The translations under genes were made by a program, and so were the position numbers. Shown here piece after piece: positions 33,042-41,914 of a stretch of DNA of 64,000 bases. Below the pieces are notes generated by a model. The model was not told the DNA's origin. It did not search any database and saw only the letters and a list, made by a program, of their open reading frames with translations. Each line of letters opens with the position of its first letter. The stretch's first letter is position 1. The stretch lies in contig NZ_BMXW01000021.1 of NCBI RefSeq assembly GCF_014651955.1, positions 1 through 64,000 of the forward strand, in the 5' to 3' direction. The stretch comes from Shewanella fodinae. Its GTDB lineage: Bacteria; Pseudomonadota; Gammaproteobacteria; Enterobacterales; Shewanellaceae.

Positions 33042-35288
33042 TTAGTGGTTATGCAGCTTAAACTGCCGCTCCAGAAAATCGGTCAGCGATTTATACAGAT
33101 GCGTTTTGACCTTATTGCCACGCATGGAATGCTTGGCGCCCGGATAGTTGATCATTTCAAACAGCTTACCGTCATCTTGCAACGCCTTGTATACGCGAGT
33201 GCTGTTTTCAAACAGCACGTTGTCATCCGCCATGCCGTGATACATCAATAAACCACTTTGATAACTGCCGATATACGGCAGCACACTGCTTAAGCGATAG
33301 CCTTCGGCATTATCATGGGGATTGCCCAGATACCGTTCAGTGTAATGGGTATCGTACAGCGACCAGTCGGTCACCGGTGCGCCGCTGATCGCCACCTTGA
33401 AGTAATCCGGTGCCTTCAACTTACACATCAGCGCCATGTAGCCACCATAACTGTGACCATATATGGCAATCTTGTTAGCATCCACCCACGGCAAAGTCCG
33501 CAGATAATCAACACCTTGCTTTTGATCGGCCACTTCGGCAACCGCCAAGTGTTGATAGATCACCTGCTCAAAGCGCAGGCCGCGATGACCAGAACCCCGA
33601 TTATCCAACTGGAACACGGCAATGCCCTGTTGCAACAGATATTGGGTGAAGTAATCCTGACTGCTCCAGCTGTTCACCACCATCTGTGCATGTGGGCCAC
33701 CATACACCCGTACTAACACTGGATATTGCTTGTGCGCATCAAAATTAACGGGCTTGAACAACCGATAGTGCAAGGTCTGCCCATCTTCAGCCGTCAATGT
33801 GCCAAACTCGGGCAACTGCCACAGGCCTGCGTATTGATATAAGGGGTGCCCTGGTTTGACGGCATTTTCTTCCACCCACGCCAGACGCTTACCCTCAGCA
33901 TCATGCAAACTCACCTGCGGCGGCTGTGATAGCGAGTCAAAGTAATCCAAATACACCGCTTTATTATCGGCAAATACCGCTTGGTGCATCCCATGCCGGG
34001 TTGATAAACGAGTAAACTCGCTGCCATCGAAACGCACTTTATACAGTTGCTTCTCGATATCACTGTCTTTACGGCCAGTGAAATATACCCAGCCCTGTTT
34101 TTCATCCACATGGCTGATGCTATCGACCGTCCAGTCACCGTGAGTCAACTGCTGGGTGACTGTGCCGTCGGCGGCGAATCGGTAGATATGCTTAAAGCCG
34201 CTGCGCTCAGAGGTCCACAGGAAGCCGCCCTGCTTGAGGAAATGCAGATCGTCATTGAGATTAATCCAGATGTTATTGCGTTCAGCGACCAACGTTTGCG
34301 GCGCTCGGCTTGAGTGCACATCCACCACGCGCAGGTCTAACTGCTGCTGATTGCGGCTTTGCCACTGGAATGACAGATGACGGCTATCCGGCAACCATTT
34401 TACCCGCGGCAGATAAAAATCCGTGTCTTGGCCCAAATCAATCCATGTCACCGTTTGCTGCGGCAGTGCAATCACCCCGAGCTTTATCTGCACGTTCGCA
34501 GTGCCCGCTGCCGGGTAACGTTGCTGGGTCAGCTTGATACCATCGGCATAAATTTCATTACGGGTGACTTCTTCTACTGGTGATTCATCCACCCGGTTAA
34601 AGGCAATCGCCGATTCATCGGGCGCCCACCAGTAGCCGGTCATGCGCCCCATCTCTTCCTGCGCTACAAATTCGGCCATAGCGTTTTTAATCACGCCGCC
34701 ACCGTCTTTGGTCAGTTGCGTGAGCTTATCGTTCGCCAGTGTCAGTAGCCATAGATTCTGCCCGGCAACAAAGGTGACATAGTGCCCCTTGGGTGACAGT
34801 TTGGCATCGGTGGCAAAACCATCGCCAGTCGGCAATAACCGCACTTTGCCATCGGCCAGCGTGTAATAATAGAGTTTACCGGCTGAGGGGATCAGCAGCG
34901 CTTTGCCATCATCGGCCCAGGCGTACTCCATGATGCCTTCACCATAAATCCGCTGCCGTTCGCGGCGGGCTTTTTCCTCATCAGATAATTCGCCCTGCTG
35001 CAATTTAGACGCATCCAGCAACATACTGACCTTGCCGCTAACCACATCCATTTGCCACAGATCGTAAAAATGCAGATTCTCCTTACGCCCCACCAGAAAA
35101 GTCGCCCGCGAGCCATCCGGTGACAACTTCAGTTGCCGGGGGCTACTGCCCGCCAGATCTGGCGAATCATAAAGCCGATCTACAGTGAGTGGCTCGCGGC
35201 CGCCGTTAAGGGTTTGCGCGCTGCTGGCCGCGCTGCCAAGTGAGAGTGGAATTGCCATAAGTACAGAGTAAATCCAGTGTCGGGTCAT
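33042..35288 (-). CDS. S9 family dipeptidyl peptidase IV
   Basis: A 748-residue secreted serine peptidase that removes X-Pro dipeptides. Signal peptide residues 1-24 (MAIPLSLGSAASSAQT). An N-terminal beta-propeller (about 40-480) contains the Glu pair region EEMGRMTGYWW that binds the substrate amino group. The C-terminal hydrolase domain has catalytic Ser in GHSYGGYMALM, Asp in GMADDNVLF and His in AKHSMRGN. Length and order match the DPP IV branch. Confidence 0.92.
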   Translation of the reverse strand: MTRHWIYSVLMAIPLSLGSAASSAQTLNGGREPLTVDRLYDSPDLAGSSPRQLKLSPDGSRATFLVGRKENLHFYDLWQMDVVSGKVSMLLDASKLQQGELSDEEKARRERQRIYGEGIMEYAWADDGKALLIPSAGKLYYYTLADGKVRLLPTGDGFATDAKLSPKGHYVTFVAGQNLWLLTLANDKLTQLTKDGGGVIKNAMAEFVAQEEMGRMTGYWWAPDESAIAFNRVDESPVEEVTRNEIYADGIKLTQQRYPAAGTANVQIKLGVIALPQQTVTWIDLGQDTDFYLPRVKWLPDSRHLSFQWQSRNQQQLDLRVVDVHSSRAPQTLVAERNNIWINLNDDLHFLKQGGFLWTSERSGFKHIYRFAADGTVTQQLTHGDWTVDSISHVDEKQGWVYFTGRKDSDIEKQLYKVRFDGSEFTRLSTRHGMHQAVFADNKAVYLDYFDSLSQPPQVSLHDAEGKRLAWVEENAVKPGHPLYQYAGLWQLPEFGTLTAEDGQTLHYRLFKPVNFDAHKQYPVLVRVYGGPHAQMVVNSWSSQDYFTQYLLQQGIAVFQLDNRGSGHRGLRFEQVIYQHLAVAEVADQKQGVDYLRTLPWVDANKIAIYGHSYGGYMALMCKLKAPDYFKVAISGAPVTDWSLYDTHYTERYLGNPHDNAEGYRLSSVLPYIGSYQSGLLMYHGMADDNVLFENSTRVYKALQDDGKLFEMINYPGAKHSMRGNKVKTHLYKSLTDFLERQFKLHNH

Positions 35289-35461
35289 GTTATTGTTATT
35301 CCATTAGCTATGTATCAGAAAGCGCCTGATAACTTTAGCGCTCCATTCTGCCTTATTTTTTTACGGATGGACAAACCTGCCATGTAACCGCTGAAAACTG
35401 TGGATTTTTGCGCTATGATTGCCCCCCAGGATCGGCTCCCGAATTCACATAAGGAAACAGC

Positions 35462-36451
35462 ATGCAAACCCTGGCTCAAACCTTAGCCACTCAAGCTATT
35501 CCGGCATCGCTGGCGCAACTGCTCCAGACCCTCGCCTCGACCTCTGTCGCTATCAGCAACGCCGTGCGCCGTGGAGCATTGGCTGGCGTCCTCGGCAGCA
35601 CTGACCACGAAAACGTGCAGGGTGAAACCCAGAAAAAACTGGACGTGATCACCAATGAGATGCTGAAAGATGCGTTGCGTGCCGACGGTACGGTGCGTGC
35701 ATTGGCGTCTGAAGAGGAAGATTTCCCAGTAGTGCTTGGCGATCACGGTGATTATCTGGTGTGTTTTGACCCGCTGGATGGTTCATCCAATATCGATATC
35801 AACTCGCTGGTAGGCACTATCTTTTCGGTATTGCCAGCACCACAAGGCGAGGTGAATGAACAGAGTTTCCTGCAAAGTGGTCGCCATCAAGTGGCTGCCG
35901 GTTATGTGTTGTATGGCCCGGCCACCATGCTGGCGCTGACCACCGGCCACGGTGTGCAGCTGTTTACCCTTGACCCACAAAGTGGTGAATATCGGCTGAC
36001 CAATCCAGCGGTCAGCATCCCCAAAGACACCGCCGAATTTGCCATCAATATGTCCAACCAGCAGTTTTGGGAAGCGCCGATGCAGACTTATATTGGCGAC
36101 CTGCTGCTGGGTAAAATCGGCCCGCGGGAAAAGTCTTTCAATATGCGCTGGATTGCCGCCATGGTAGGCGATGTGCACCGAGTACTGAGTCGTGGCGGTA
36201 TTTTTACCTACCCCACCGACAACAAGAATCCGCAGAAACCATACAAACTGCGCTTAATGTACGAAGCCAACCCTATGTCGTTACTGGTGGAACAGGCGGG
36301 CGGTAAATCCAGCACTGGTTACCAGGATATTCTGGACATTCAGCCACAAGCGATTCATCAACGCGTAGCGGTTATCCTCGGTTCAGCCAACGAAGTGGCG
36401 ACCTGCCTGGAATACCACAGTCTTGACTACAGCGAAGAACCAGAACTGTAA
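35462..36451 (+). CDS. fbp: Fructose-1,6-bisphosphatase class I
   Basis: A gluconeogenesis enzyme hydrolysing fructose-1,6-bisphosphate to fructose-6-phosphate. The 329-residue protein has the metal and substrate motifs [17 protein letters not shown] and GGIFTYP. ATG 35462 follows AGGA. A possible -10 (TATGAT, 35413-35418) lies upstream. Confidence 0.96.
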   Translation: MQTLAQTLATQAIPASLAQLLQTLASTSVAISNAVRRGALAGVLGSTDHENVQGETQKKLDVITNEMLKDALRADGTVRALASEEEDFPVVLGDHGDYLVCFDPLDGSSNIDINSLVGTIFSVLPAPQGEVNEQSFLQSGRHQVAAGYVLYGPATMLALTTGHGVQLFTLDPQSGEYRLTNPAVSIPKDTAEFAINMSNQQFWEAPMQTYIGDLLLGKIGPREKSFNMRWIAAMVGDVHRVLSRGGIFTYPTDNKNPQKPYKLRLMYEANPMSLLVEQAGGKSSTGYQDILDIQPQAIHQRVAVILGSANEVATCLEYHSLDYSEEPEL

Positions 36452-36465
36452 TGACTCACGGCCCG

Positions 36466-36491
36466 GCGGCCTGCCAGCGTTGGCAAGCCGC
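36466..36491. repeat. Inverted repeat between fbp and ppa
   Basis: GCGGC-TGCCA / TGGCA-GCCGC with two bulged bases and a 4-base loop, without a T-run. It overlaps the -35 box of the ppa promoter, so it may act as an operator as well as a transcript end. Confidence 0.5.
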
Positions 36492-36507
36492 TAAATCGCG
36501 TTATAAT
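36480..36507 (+). promoter_or_regulatory. Sigma-70 promoter of ppa
   Basis: -35 TTGGCA (36480-36485), a 16-base spacer, and a perfect -10 TATAAT (36502-36507), 67 bases before the ppa start. Confidence 0.75.
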
Positions 36508-36573
36508 AGCCGCCACATGACGCTAATCGCGGCGATATCGCCAAGATTCCACTGATAGTGAAAGGACAAATAA

Positions 36574-37107
36574 ATGAGCTTACTTGCTGTGCCTGCGGGC
36601 AAATCCCTGCCAGACGATATCTATGTCGTGATCGAAATTCCTCAGAACCACGATCCCATCAAGTATGAAGTAGACAAAGACACCGGCGCGCTGTTTGTAG
36701 ACCGCATGATGACTGCGCCCATGTTTTACCCATGCAACTACGGCTACGTGAACCAGACCCTGAGCCTGGATGGTGATCCAGTTGACGTGCTGGTACCAAC
36801 TCAGTACCCACTGCAACCCGGTAGCGTGATCCGTTGCCGCCCAGTTGGCGTATTGAAGATGACCGACGAATCTGGCGAAGATGCCAAAATCGTAGCCGTA
36901 CCACACGACAAAGTTTCTAAAGAATACAAACACATCCAAGATGTGAACGATCTGCCAGCACTGCTGAAAGCGCAGATCAAACAGTTCTTTGAACACTACA
37001 AAGATCTGGAAGAAGGTAAATGGGTAAAAGTTGACGGCTGGGAAAATGCCGCTGCTGCCCGTGCGGAAATTCTCACCAGTGCAGAACGTTACAATCAAGG
37101 TAAGTAA
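36574..37107 (+). CDS. ppa: Inorganic pyrophosphatase
   Basis: A cytosolic soluble family I pyrophosphatase, 177 residues, hydrolysing the diphosphate released in biosynthesis. The signature DGDPVDVLV and the basic/acidic active-site residues in [16 protein letters not shown] are intact. ATG at 36574 follows AAGGA. It has a strong promoter and is followed by a terminator, so it is a single-gene unit. Confidence 0.97.
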   Translation: MSLLAVPAGKSLPDDIYVVIEIPQNHDPIKYEVDKDTGALFVDRMMTAPMFYPCNYGYVNQTLSLDGDPVDVLVPTQYPLQPGSVIRCRPVGVLKMTDESGEDAKIVAVPHDKVSKEYKHIQDVNDLPALLKAQIKQFFEHYKDLEEGKWVKVDGWENAAAARAEILTSAERYNQGK

Positions 37108-37138
37108 TTTACCTTTGGTTGGTTGTTCGCTGGAAAAG

Positions 37139-37160
37139 GCCCGCAATCGCGGGCTTTTTT
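37139..37160 (+). terminator. ppa terminator
   Basis: GCCCGC-AATC-GCGGGC followed by six T residues. Confidence 0.9.
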
Positions 37161-37218
37161 GTTTTTGTAGCCTGACGGCAATGGCTTACGCCATACCAAG
37201 CTGCGCTTGGCAGAAGCT

Positions 37219-37482
37219 ATCACTGCGTGATTGCAACCTGAGGTTGCGAAAGTCGTGAGCTTTCGCGCTCACACTACGAGACAAGGGGGCTGATCAGCCT
37301 CGCCCCCTTATCAAACCCCTTGCTGCCCCGACGTCGCGAAACGCTACGGGCTTATGGTTTGCCATTTTCGCAAATCGCGCTGATTCGTCATCCATGACTC
37401 ACCATCGCTTCTCGGCATCCTTGCCTCGATTGCTCAATGGCTGCCCAACGCTCCTTCGCCGCGCCGAGGGGAATTGGTGTTG
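37219..37482 (+). repeat. Long repeat, copy A
   Basis: About 264 bases that recur in inverted orientation at 40154-40418 with roughly 90 percent identity by eye (shared for example GATTCGTCATCCATGACTCA and CAATGGCTGCCCAACGC), and partly at 39255-39457. It contains internal hairpins (CAAGGGGGCT..CGCCCCCTTA). It fills most of the gap 37108-37535 between ppa and the island. No transposase is encoded, so it is a non-autonomous genomic repeat. Confidence 0.85.
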
Positions 37483-37535
37483 TCTATATAGTCAAGTTGA
37501 AAAAGCTTAATAATTTGTAGCTACATTATTGTTGC

Positions 37536-39062
37536 TTAGTTCTTGAATGTTGTATTACAGAACAAATGTGTATTTTGGCCATTAAATACATCATTGGTTC
37601 CACCATCTTCTTTCCTTATAATGTGATCTGTTGAATTAAACTTTCCTCCCATAAAGCCATGACAGATAGGGCACTTAAGCTCATTAGCCATTCTTTCTCG
37701 AATAAAAATATTATTCTTATGATGCATTTGGAAACGACCATGTGGTGTAGAGCCGTAGGATATACTCCTTTTCCGAACATCAATAAATTCAAATTTACTT
37801 TCAATCGCTTTTTCTAGATCATCATACGAGAGTTCAATGTTATTAAGAAGAAAACAATAAAAATCTGAAATTGCCTCTCCTTGACTATCATAAGAAGATT
37901 TTTTAACCTTAACTATCTGCTGTAAATAATTTTTTCTTTCGAACAAAAAAGTTTCAAACTTTCCTCTAACTTTAGTGAAATGATTTAAATCTTTTATCTT
38001 TATGAAGAAATCGATCAATCCAAGAAGATAACCATGTCTAAATAAGCCAGATTCATCATACACATACACGACTGAGTGAAAACCCAAGGAAGATGCATGT
38101 TCACTATTTATTTGACGAATAACTTTCAGCGTTTTATTTAAGCAGTTTACAACATTCTGCTGTTTACTCAAGTTATCATCATCCTGATAAATAATTTTAA
38201 CTAGACTTAAAATTAGCTGTTGATCCTTGCTTCCTAGGTTAGTACCACCGATTGGTAAATTTAAAGAATCTAATCTAGACTTCAATGTTGGCTTAAAAAG
38301 CATCTCATTTATTTTATTGCTTTTATTTTCGATATCGGCCTGAATACTTGATTCAAAATCACGCCAATATTTATGACCTGTTCCACCCCAATATATTGCC
38401 CTTGAAACAATTCCATATGTATTTTTTCGCTCCTTTATAAGAACTCTTTCAATTTGACTTAAAGGACTAGACTGCTGATTTATTTTTTCAAATGAAACTT
38501 CTGCCTTTTCTGCATTACCATTAATCCATTGGACAGCCAAAGCTGACGTTAATAAATTAAGCTTCCTACTTTTTTGTTCTCCAGTTGCATTTGGATGACT
38601 AGACTTCTGCATAAAGTCATCGTAAGAACCTATTTTACTCTCAATTCTCTTTCTAGTATCTGCAGCGATCTTCTTTTGTTCTTCAGAAATATCACCACCG
38701 AAATATTTTAAAGATATTTCACCATCACCATAATCATCATATAACCAAGATAAAAGTGCACTAAGCCGATGAGCACCATCGATAACAAAAATAAAATTAG
38801 CTGAATTTTTCCAAAGAATAATTGAAGGAATTAGCTCTCCGTCTAAGAAACTTTCAACCAAGGAAATTATTTGAGTAGAGTCCCATTCATTTGTCTCTCT
38901 TTGAAAGTCTGGCTTCCGCAAAAATTCTAGTAAAAAACCTCCATTTTTACCAATATTTTGCGCTGATAGTTCTGTAATATTTTTCCCATAATTAGAACTA
39001 TCGCCTTCGACAAGAAAATCAGCCCTTGGAAGAAGTGCATCCAAAATTACTTTAGAACTCAT
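37536..39062 (-). CDS. DUF262 - HNH nuclease, probable defence enzyme
   Basis: A 508-residue protein. The N-terminal DUF262 (ParB/sulfiredoxin-like) domain shows FQRETNEWDSTQIISLVESF at about 53-72 and IDGAHRLSA at 94-102, matching the family motifs QRxxxW and DGQQRL (here DGAHR). The C terminus is an HNH endonuclease with CPIC at 464-467, DHI at 479-481, N494 and HLFCN at 499-503. DUF262 plus an HNH-type nuclease is the build of GmrSD and SspE type phage-restriction enzymes, which use NTP and attack modified or incoming DNA. The gene is clearly more AT-rich than its neighbours and lies between inverted repeats, which suggests transfer. Its target is unknown. Confidence 0.8.
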   Translation of the reverse strand: MSSKVILDALLPRADFLVEGDSSNYGKNITELSAQNIGKNGGFLLEFLRKPDFQRETNEWDSTQIISLVESFLDGELIPSIILWKNSANFIFVIDGAHRLSALLSWLYDDYGDGEISLKYFGGDISEEQKKIAADTRKRIESKIGSYDDFMQKSSHPNATGEQKSRKLNLLTSALAVQWINGNAEKAEVSFEKINQQSSPLSQIERVLIKERKNTYGIVSRAIYWGGTGHKYWRDFESSIQADIENKSNKINEMLFKPTLKSRLDSLNLPIGGTNLGSKDQQLILSLVKIIYQDDDNLSKQQNVVNCLNKTLKVIRQINSEHASSLGFHSVVYVYDESGLFRHGYLLGLIDFFIKIKDLNHFTKVRGKFETFLFERKNYLQQIVKVKKSSYDSQGEAISDFYCFLLNNIELSYDDLEKAIESKFEFIDVRKRSISYGSTPHGRFQMHHKNNIFIRERMANELKCPICHGFMGGKFNSTDHIIRKEDGGTNDVFNGQNTHLFCNTTFKN

Positions 39063-39503
39063 ACATGACCTAAAATTTAGTTGTATAAAATGTTTCTACT
39101 ATCATCTTATTCAACATGTAAACAGAAAAATATAAGATATACGATATAGTTCACATTTTTCTAAGGTAAAGAAGTAAAAGGTATTCACGTCAACAAAAAG
39201 GACGAAATTGGGACACCCACCAATTAGTGTTGAATTTCTCCACTGAATTGTCAGGCAGCACCAATTCCCCTTCGGCACAGCGCAGGTGCGTTGGGCAGCT
39301 ATTGAGCAATCGAGGCATGGATGCCGAAGAAGTCGCGCCGAGGAATGGATTCCGAGTTGGCGGCGATTTGCGAAAATGGCAAACCAGAAGCACCGCAGCG
39401 TTTTACGCCGTGGGGCGGCAGGGGGATCGGTAAGGGGGCGAAGCCGTCTAGCCCTCTGGTGTGGAACAAGCAGTTCCACGACCAGAAGATGTTAATTTTT
39501 CAA
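39063..39503. other. Gap with partial repeat copy B
   Basis: About 440 bases without a gene. 39063-39250 is AT-rich and probably carries the promoter of the nuclease gene. 39255-39457 is repeat copy B. Several short open frames here are only the repeat read in different frames. Confidence 0.6.
39255..39457 (-). repeat. Long repeat, partial diverged copy B
   Basis: Same orientation as copy C and opposite to copy A. It shares the CACCAATTCCCCTTCGGC and GAGCAATCGAGGCATGGATG blocks but lacks the middle GTGAGTCATGGATGACGAATC stretch and the distal third. Confidence 0.75.
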
Positions 39504-39869
39504 TTATTCCTTGTTAGCGGTAAATTCATCTAATAAGTAGCAATAGGTGGCGATGGAACCAATCATTCCAATGATTAAATCAAAAGCTAAGGCGGTTGTA
39601 TTGAATAAAGATATTGTAGTTATTTTTAATGCAATCGTTGCTATAAGCCATGTGGCTGCAGATGCAATAATCGAGAATAACATCATTTGTGATATTTTTT
39701 GCGGTTCTATATTTTTAAAAATACTGGCAACAGACATTAGCATTGCAGCAAAACTGCCGCTTAGCATGGCAAACATTACATCACCAATATCGGCATCTAA
39801 AAAAAGCACGACAAATGAGATACCAACAACTGATAATACAGAAGCAATTGCAAAACCAAAAGTTTTCAT
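39504..39869 (-). CDS. Small four-helix membrane protein
   Basis: A 121-residue, highly hydrophobic protein with about four membrane helices (near 5-25, 30-48, 60-80, 88-112). ATG 39869 has AAGGA five bases upstream; the longer frame lacks a site. AT-rich like the nuclease gene and inside the same repeat-bounded island. No family recognised; a link to the nuclease is possible but unproven. Confidence 0.55.
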   Translation of the reverse strand: MKTFGFAIASVLSVVGISFVVLFLDADIGDVMFAMLSGSFAAMLMSVASIFKNIEPQKISQMMLFSIIASAATWLIATIALKITTISLFNTTALAFDLIIGMIGSIATYCYLLDEFTANKE

Positions 39870-40153
39870 ATTTTTCCTTAAATTAGAAACTTGATATAAA
39901 ACTAACAATAAAAATAAATAAACAGCATAGAAAAATTCACATAACAAAGTATTACCCATACTTTGTATTTAAATCTTAATTAGCAAGATGTTTTTAAAAT
40001 ATTGTTAGATAAAATATTATGAACATTTTAGAGATTTTAACATTGCGAGAGATCAAAATTGTCGCGCAACGTAAACCTTAAGTCCGTTGCAAACGATTTG
40101 GTATAAAAATCTTTCAAGCACAAAGAATGCTGTATGAATATCACACCGCCAGG

Positions 40154-40418
40154 CAACACCAATTCCCCTTCGGCGCAGCGTAGGTGCGTTGGGCAGCCAT
40201 TGAGCAATCGAGGCATGGATGCCGAGAAGCGATGGTGAGTCATGGATGACGAATCAGCGCGATTTGTGAAAATGGCAAACCATAAGCCCGCAGCGTTTTG
40301 CGCCGTGGGGCGGCAGGGGGATCGATAAGGGGGCGAAGCCGTCTAGCCCCCTTGTCTCGCAGTGTGAGCGCGACAGCTCACGACTTTCGCAACTTCAGGT
40401 TGCAATCACGCAGTGATA
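40154..40418 (-). repeat. Long repeat, copy C
   Basis: Nearly full-length inverted partner of copy A at a distance of about 2.9 kb. Together the two copies bound the nuclease and the small membrane protein genes. Confidence 0.85.
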
Positions 40419-40492
40419 AATCTTAGCTGCGCCAGCTTGCTATCGCGCAGCGATAAAACAAACTCAACGGCTGAAATCCCAAATTTCAGGCA

Positions 40493-40519
40493 AAAAAAAC
40501 CGGTGGGGGGAACCACCGG
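40493..40519 (-). terminator. Terminator of the lrgAB-like operon
   Basis: On the minus strand CCGGTGG-TTCCCC-CCACCGG followed by eight T residues. Confidence 0.85.
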
Positions 40520-40651
40520 CGTAAACGCAACATGAAGACCTGAGAGACTCAGGATCAATTTGCCTGATTGGGGTTTCAGGCGATGATTACCAAATCCCAA
40601 AGGACGGTAATCAAACTGTGAGCCACCGCCATAGGCAGTGACCGCAAAACT

Positions 40652-41344
40652 TTACGAAAAAATCCACGCAAACACTGGCGCGCCAATCACCATGGTGATG
40701 CCAGCAAAAATCATAGTCAGGCTGGCAACCACGCCTTCTTGTTGGCCGATTTCAGTGGCCTTAGCAGTGCCAGAACCGTGAGCCGAGGCGCCCAAGGCCA
40801 CCCCTTTACCCAACGAGGTATGAATATGTGCCAGACGAAACAGCGGCTCACCAATCACCATACCGATAATTCCGGTCAGCATTACTAGCATCGCGGTCAA
40901 TTCTGGCACCCCACCAAAAGACGTGGTTGCCTGCATGGCAAACGGGGTAGATACCGAACGGACCAACACGCTGTGACTCAACTCGGCCGGTAACGGTACC
41001 ACCTGTACCAACAACCAAGTGGAGGTCAAGCCAAACATCACCCCCGCCAAAACACCGAGGCTGATGGTAATGGGATACCTACGCACCAACTGCCGTTCAC
41101 GGTAGATAGGCAAGGCGAAAGCCACGGTGGCCGGGGCCAGCAAAGTCACCAGCCAATGGGTATATTCAAAATAGGTCGGCAATGGGATGGACAACATCAC
41201 CACCATCACAATTACCACCACTGGCGCCATAATACTGGGCAACAACCACCAAGTTTTATGACGACGGTACAGAGCCTTGGCTGCATAGTAACTGGCAACA
41301 GTCACAATCAGACTTAACAACGCCAACAATGTTGACTGGCTCAT
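40652..41344 (-). CDS. LrgB/CidB family membrane protein
   Basis: A 230-residue protein with six or more membrane helices. Conserved segments are SVSTPFAMQATTSFGGVPELTA and GVALGASAHGSGTAKA, diagnostic of LrgB/CidB, partner of the holin-like LrgA. The pair influences murein hydrolase export, and homologues move small carboxylates such as glycolate or pyruvate. Its start overlaps the end of the upstream gene (ATGA). Divergently regulated by the adjacent LysR gene. Confidence 0.92.
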   Translation of the reverse strand: MSQSTLLALLSLIVTVASYYAAKALYRRHKTWWLLPSIMAPVVVIVMVVMLSIPLPTYFEYTHWLVTLLAPATVAFALPIYRERQLVRRYPITISLGVLAGVMFGLTSTWLLVQVVPLPAELSHSVLVRSVSTPFAMQATTSFGGVPELTAMLVMLTGIIGMVIGEPLFRLAHIHTSLGKGVALGASAHGSGTAKATEIGQQEGVVASLTMIFAGITMVIGAPVFAWIFS

Positions 41345-41814
41345 AGACTGATATTACCTCTCGCTTTTTGCCGCGCCATCTGCCGTTTAAGGTTTAATTT
41401 GCGCTCGAAACGGAATACCCTATCCACCACAAAACCGGTGCTGAGCAATACGCTGGCGGAGCCAACGACCAGAGTGAACAGAATATTCAGCCCGTAGTGT
41501 TCCAACAGATTTTCGTACTTCAGTACCGAAATCATCGGAGGAATAAAGAACAGCAACAGGTCGCCAATAAACCATGCAGCACCAAGTTGCAGCGCTTTTT
41601 CTGGAATAATTTTCAGTGCCAGTGCCAACAGCACTACAAATAAGCCGATAACACTGCCGGGGATCGGCGAGTGGATCGCGGCAGCAATGGCATGTGCCCC
41701 CCAAGCCAGCAGGCAGATAAAACCGATCTGCAACAACGCCACGCTGTAATGCTTGCTTTGGGCAAGCAACAAACGGTTACGGTGACCGTGGGACGAACGA
41801 AGAGAGCTTTGCAT
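41341..41814 (-). CDS. CidA/LrgA family holin-like protein
   Basis: A 157-residue protein with four membrane helices and the family segment IHSPIPGSVIGLFVVLLALALKIIP and a C-terminal basic tail (FRFERKLNLKRQMARQK). Works with the downstream LrgB-like protein. ATG at 41814 is chosen; GTG at 41817 directly before it is an alternative. Confidence 0.9.
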   Translation of the reverse strand: MQSSLRSSHGHRNRLLLAQSKHYSVALLQIGFICLLAWGAHAIAAAIHSPIPGSVIGLFVVLLALALKIIPEKALQLGAAWFIGDLLLFFIPPMISVLKYENLLEHYGLNILFTLVVGSASVLLSTGFVVDRVFRFERKLNLKRQMARQKARGNISL

Positions 41815-41914
41815 CACACCACCAAAAAATTCCTTATTGGCAGCTATTGTAGGGTGGCAATTTAGATAAAAAAAATGAATATTAATAATAGATAGGATTC
41901 CTATAGGTTATTGT

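Larger units (their letters stand above)
39870..40651. other. Gap with repeat copy C and a terminator
   Basis: About 780 bases with no supported gene. 39870-40140 is AT-rich, 40154-40418 is repeat copy C, 40493-40519 is a terminator of the gene on the right. The 64-codon frame at 40406-40600 lacks a ribosome binding site and spans the terminator, so it is not taken as a gene. Confidence 0.6.

Noticed and set aside
39190-39533. Four overlapping small ORFs on both strands
   Set aside because: They are alternative frames through the long repeat and lack ribosome binding sites.
40406-40600. 64-codon ORF on the minus strand
   Set aside because: It spans the terminator of the lrgAB-like operon and the edge of repeat copy C, and has no ribosome binding site.
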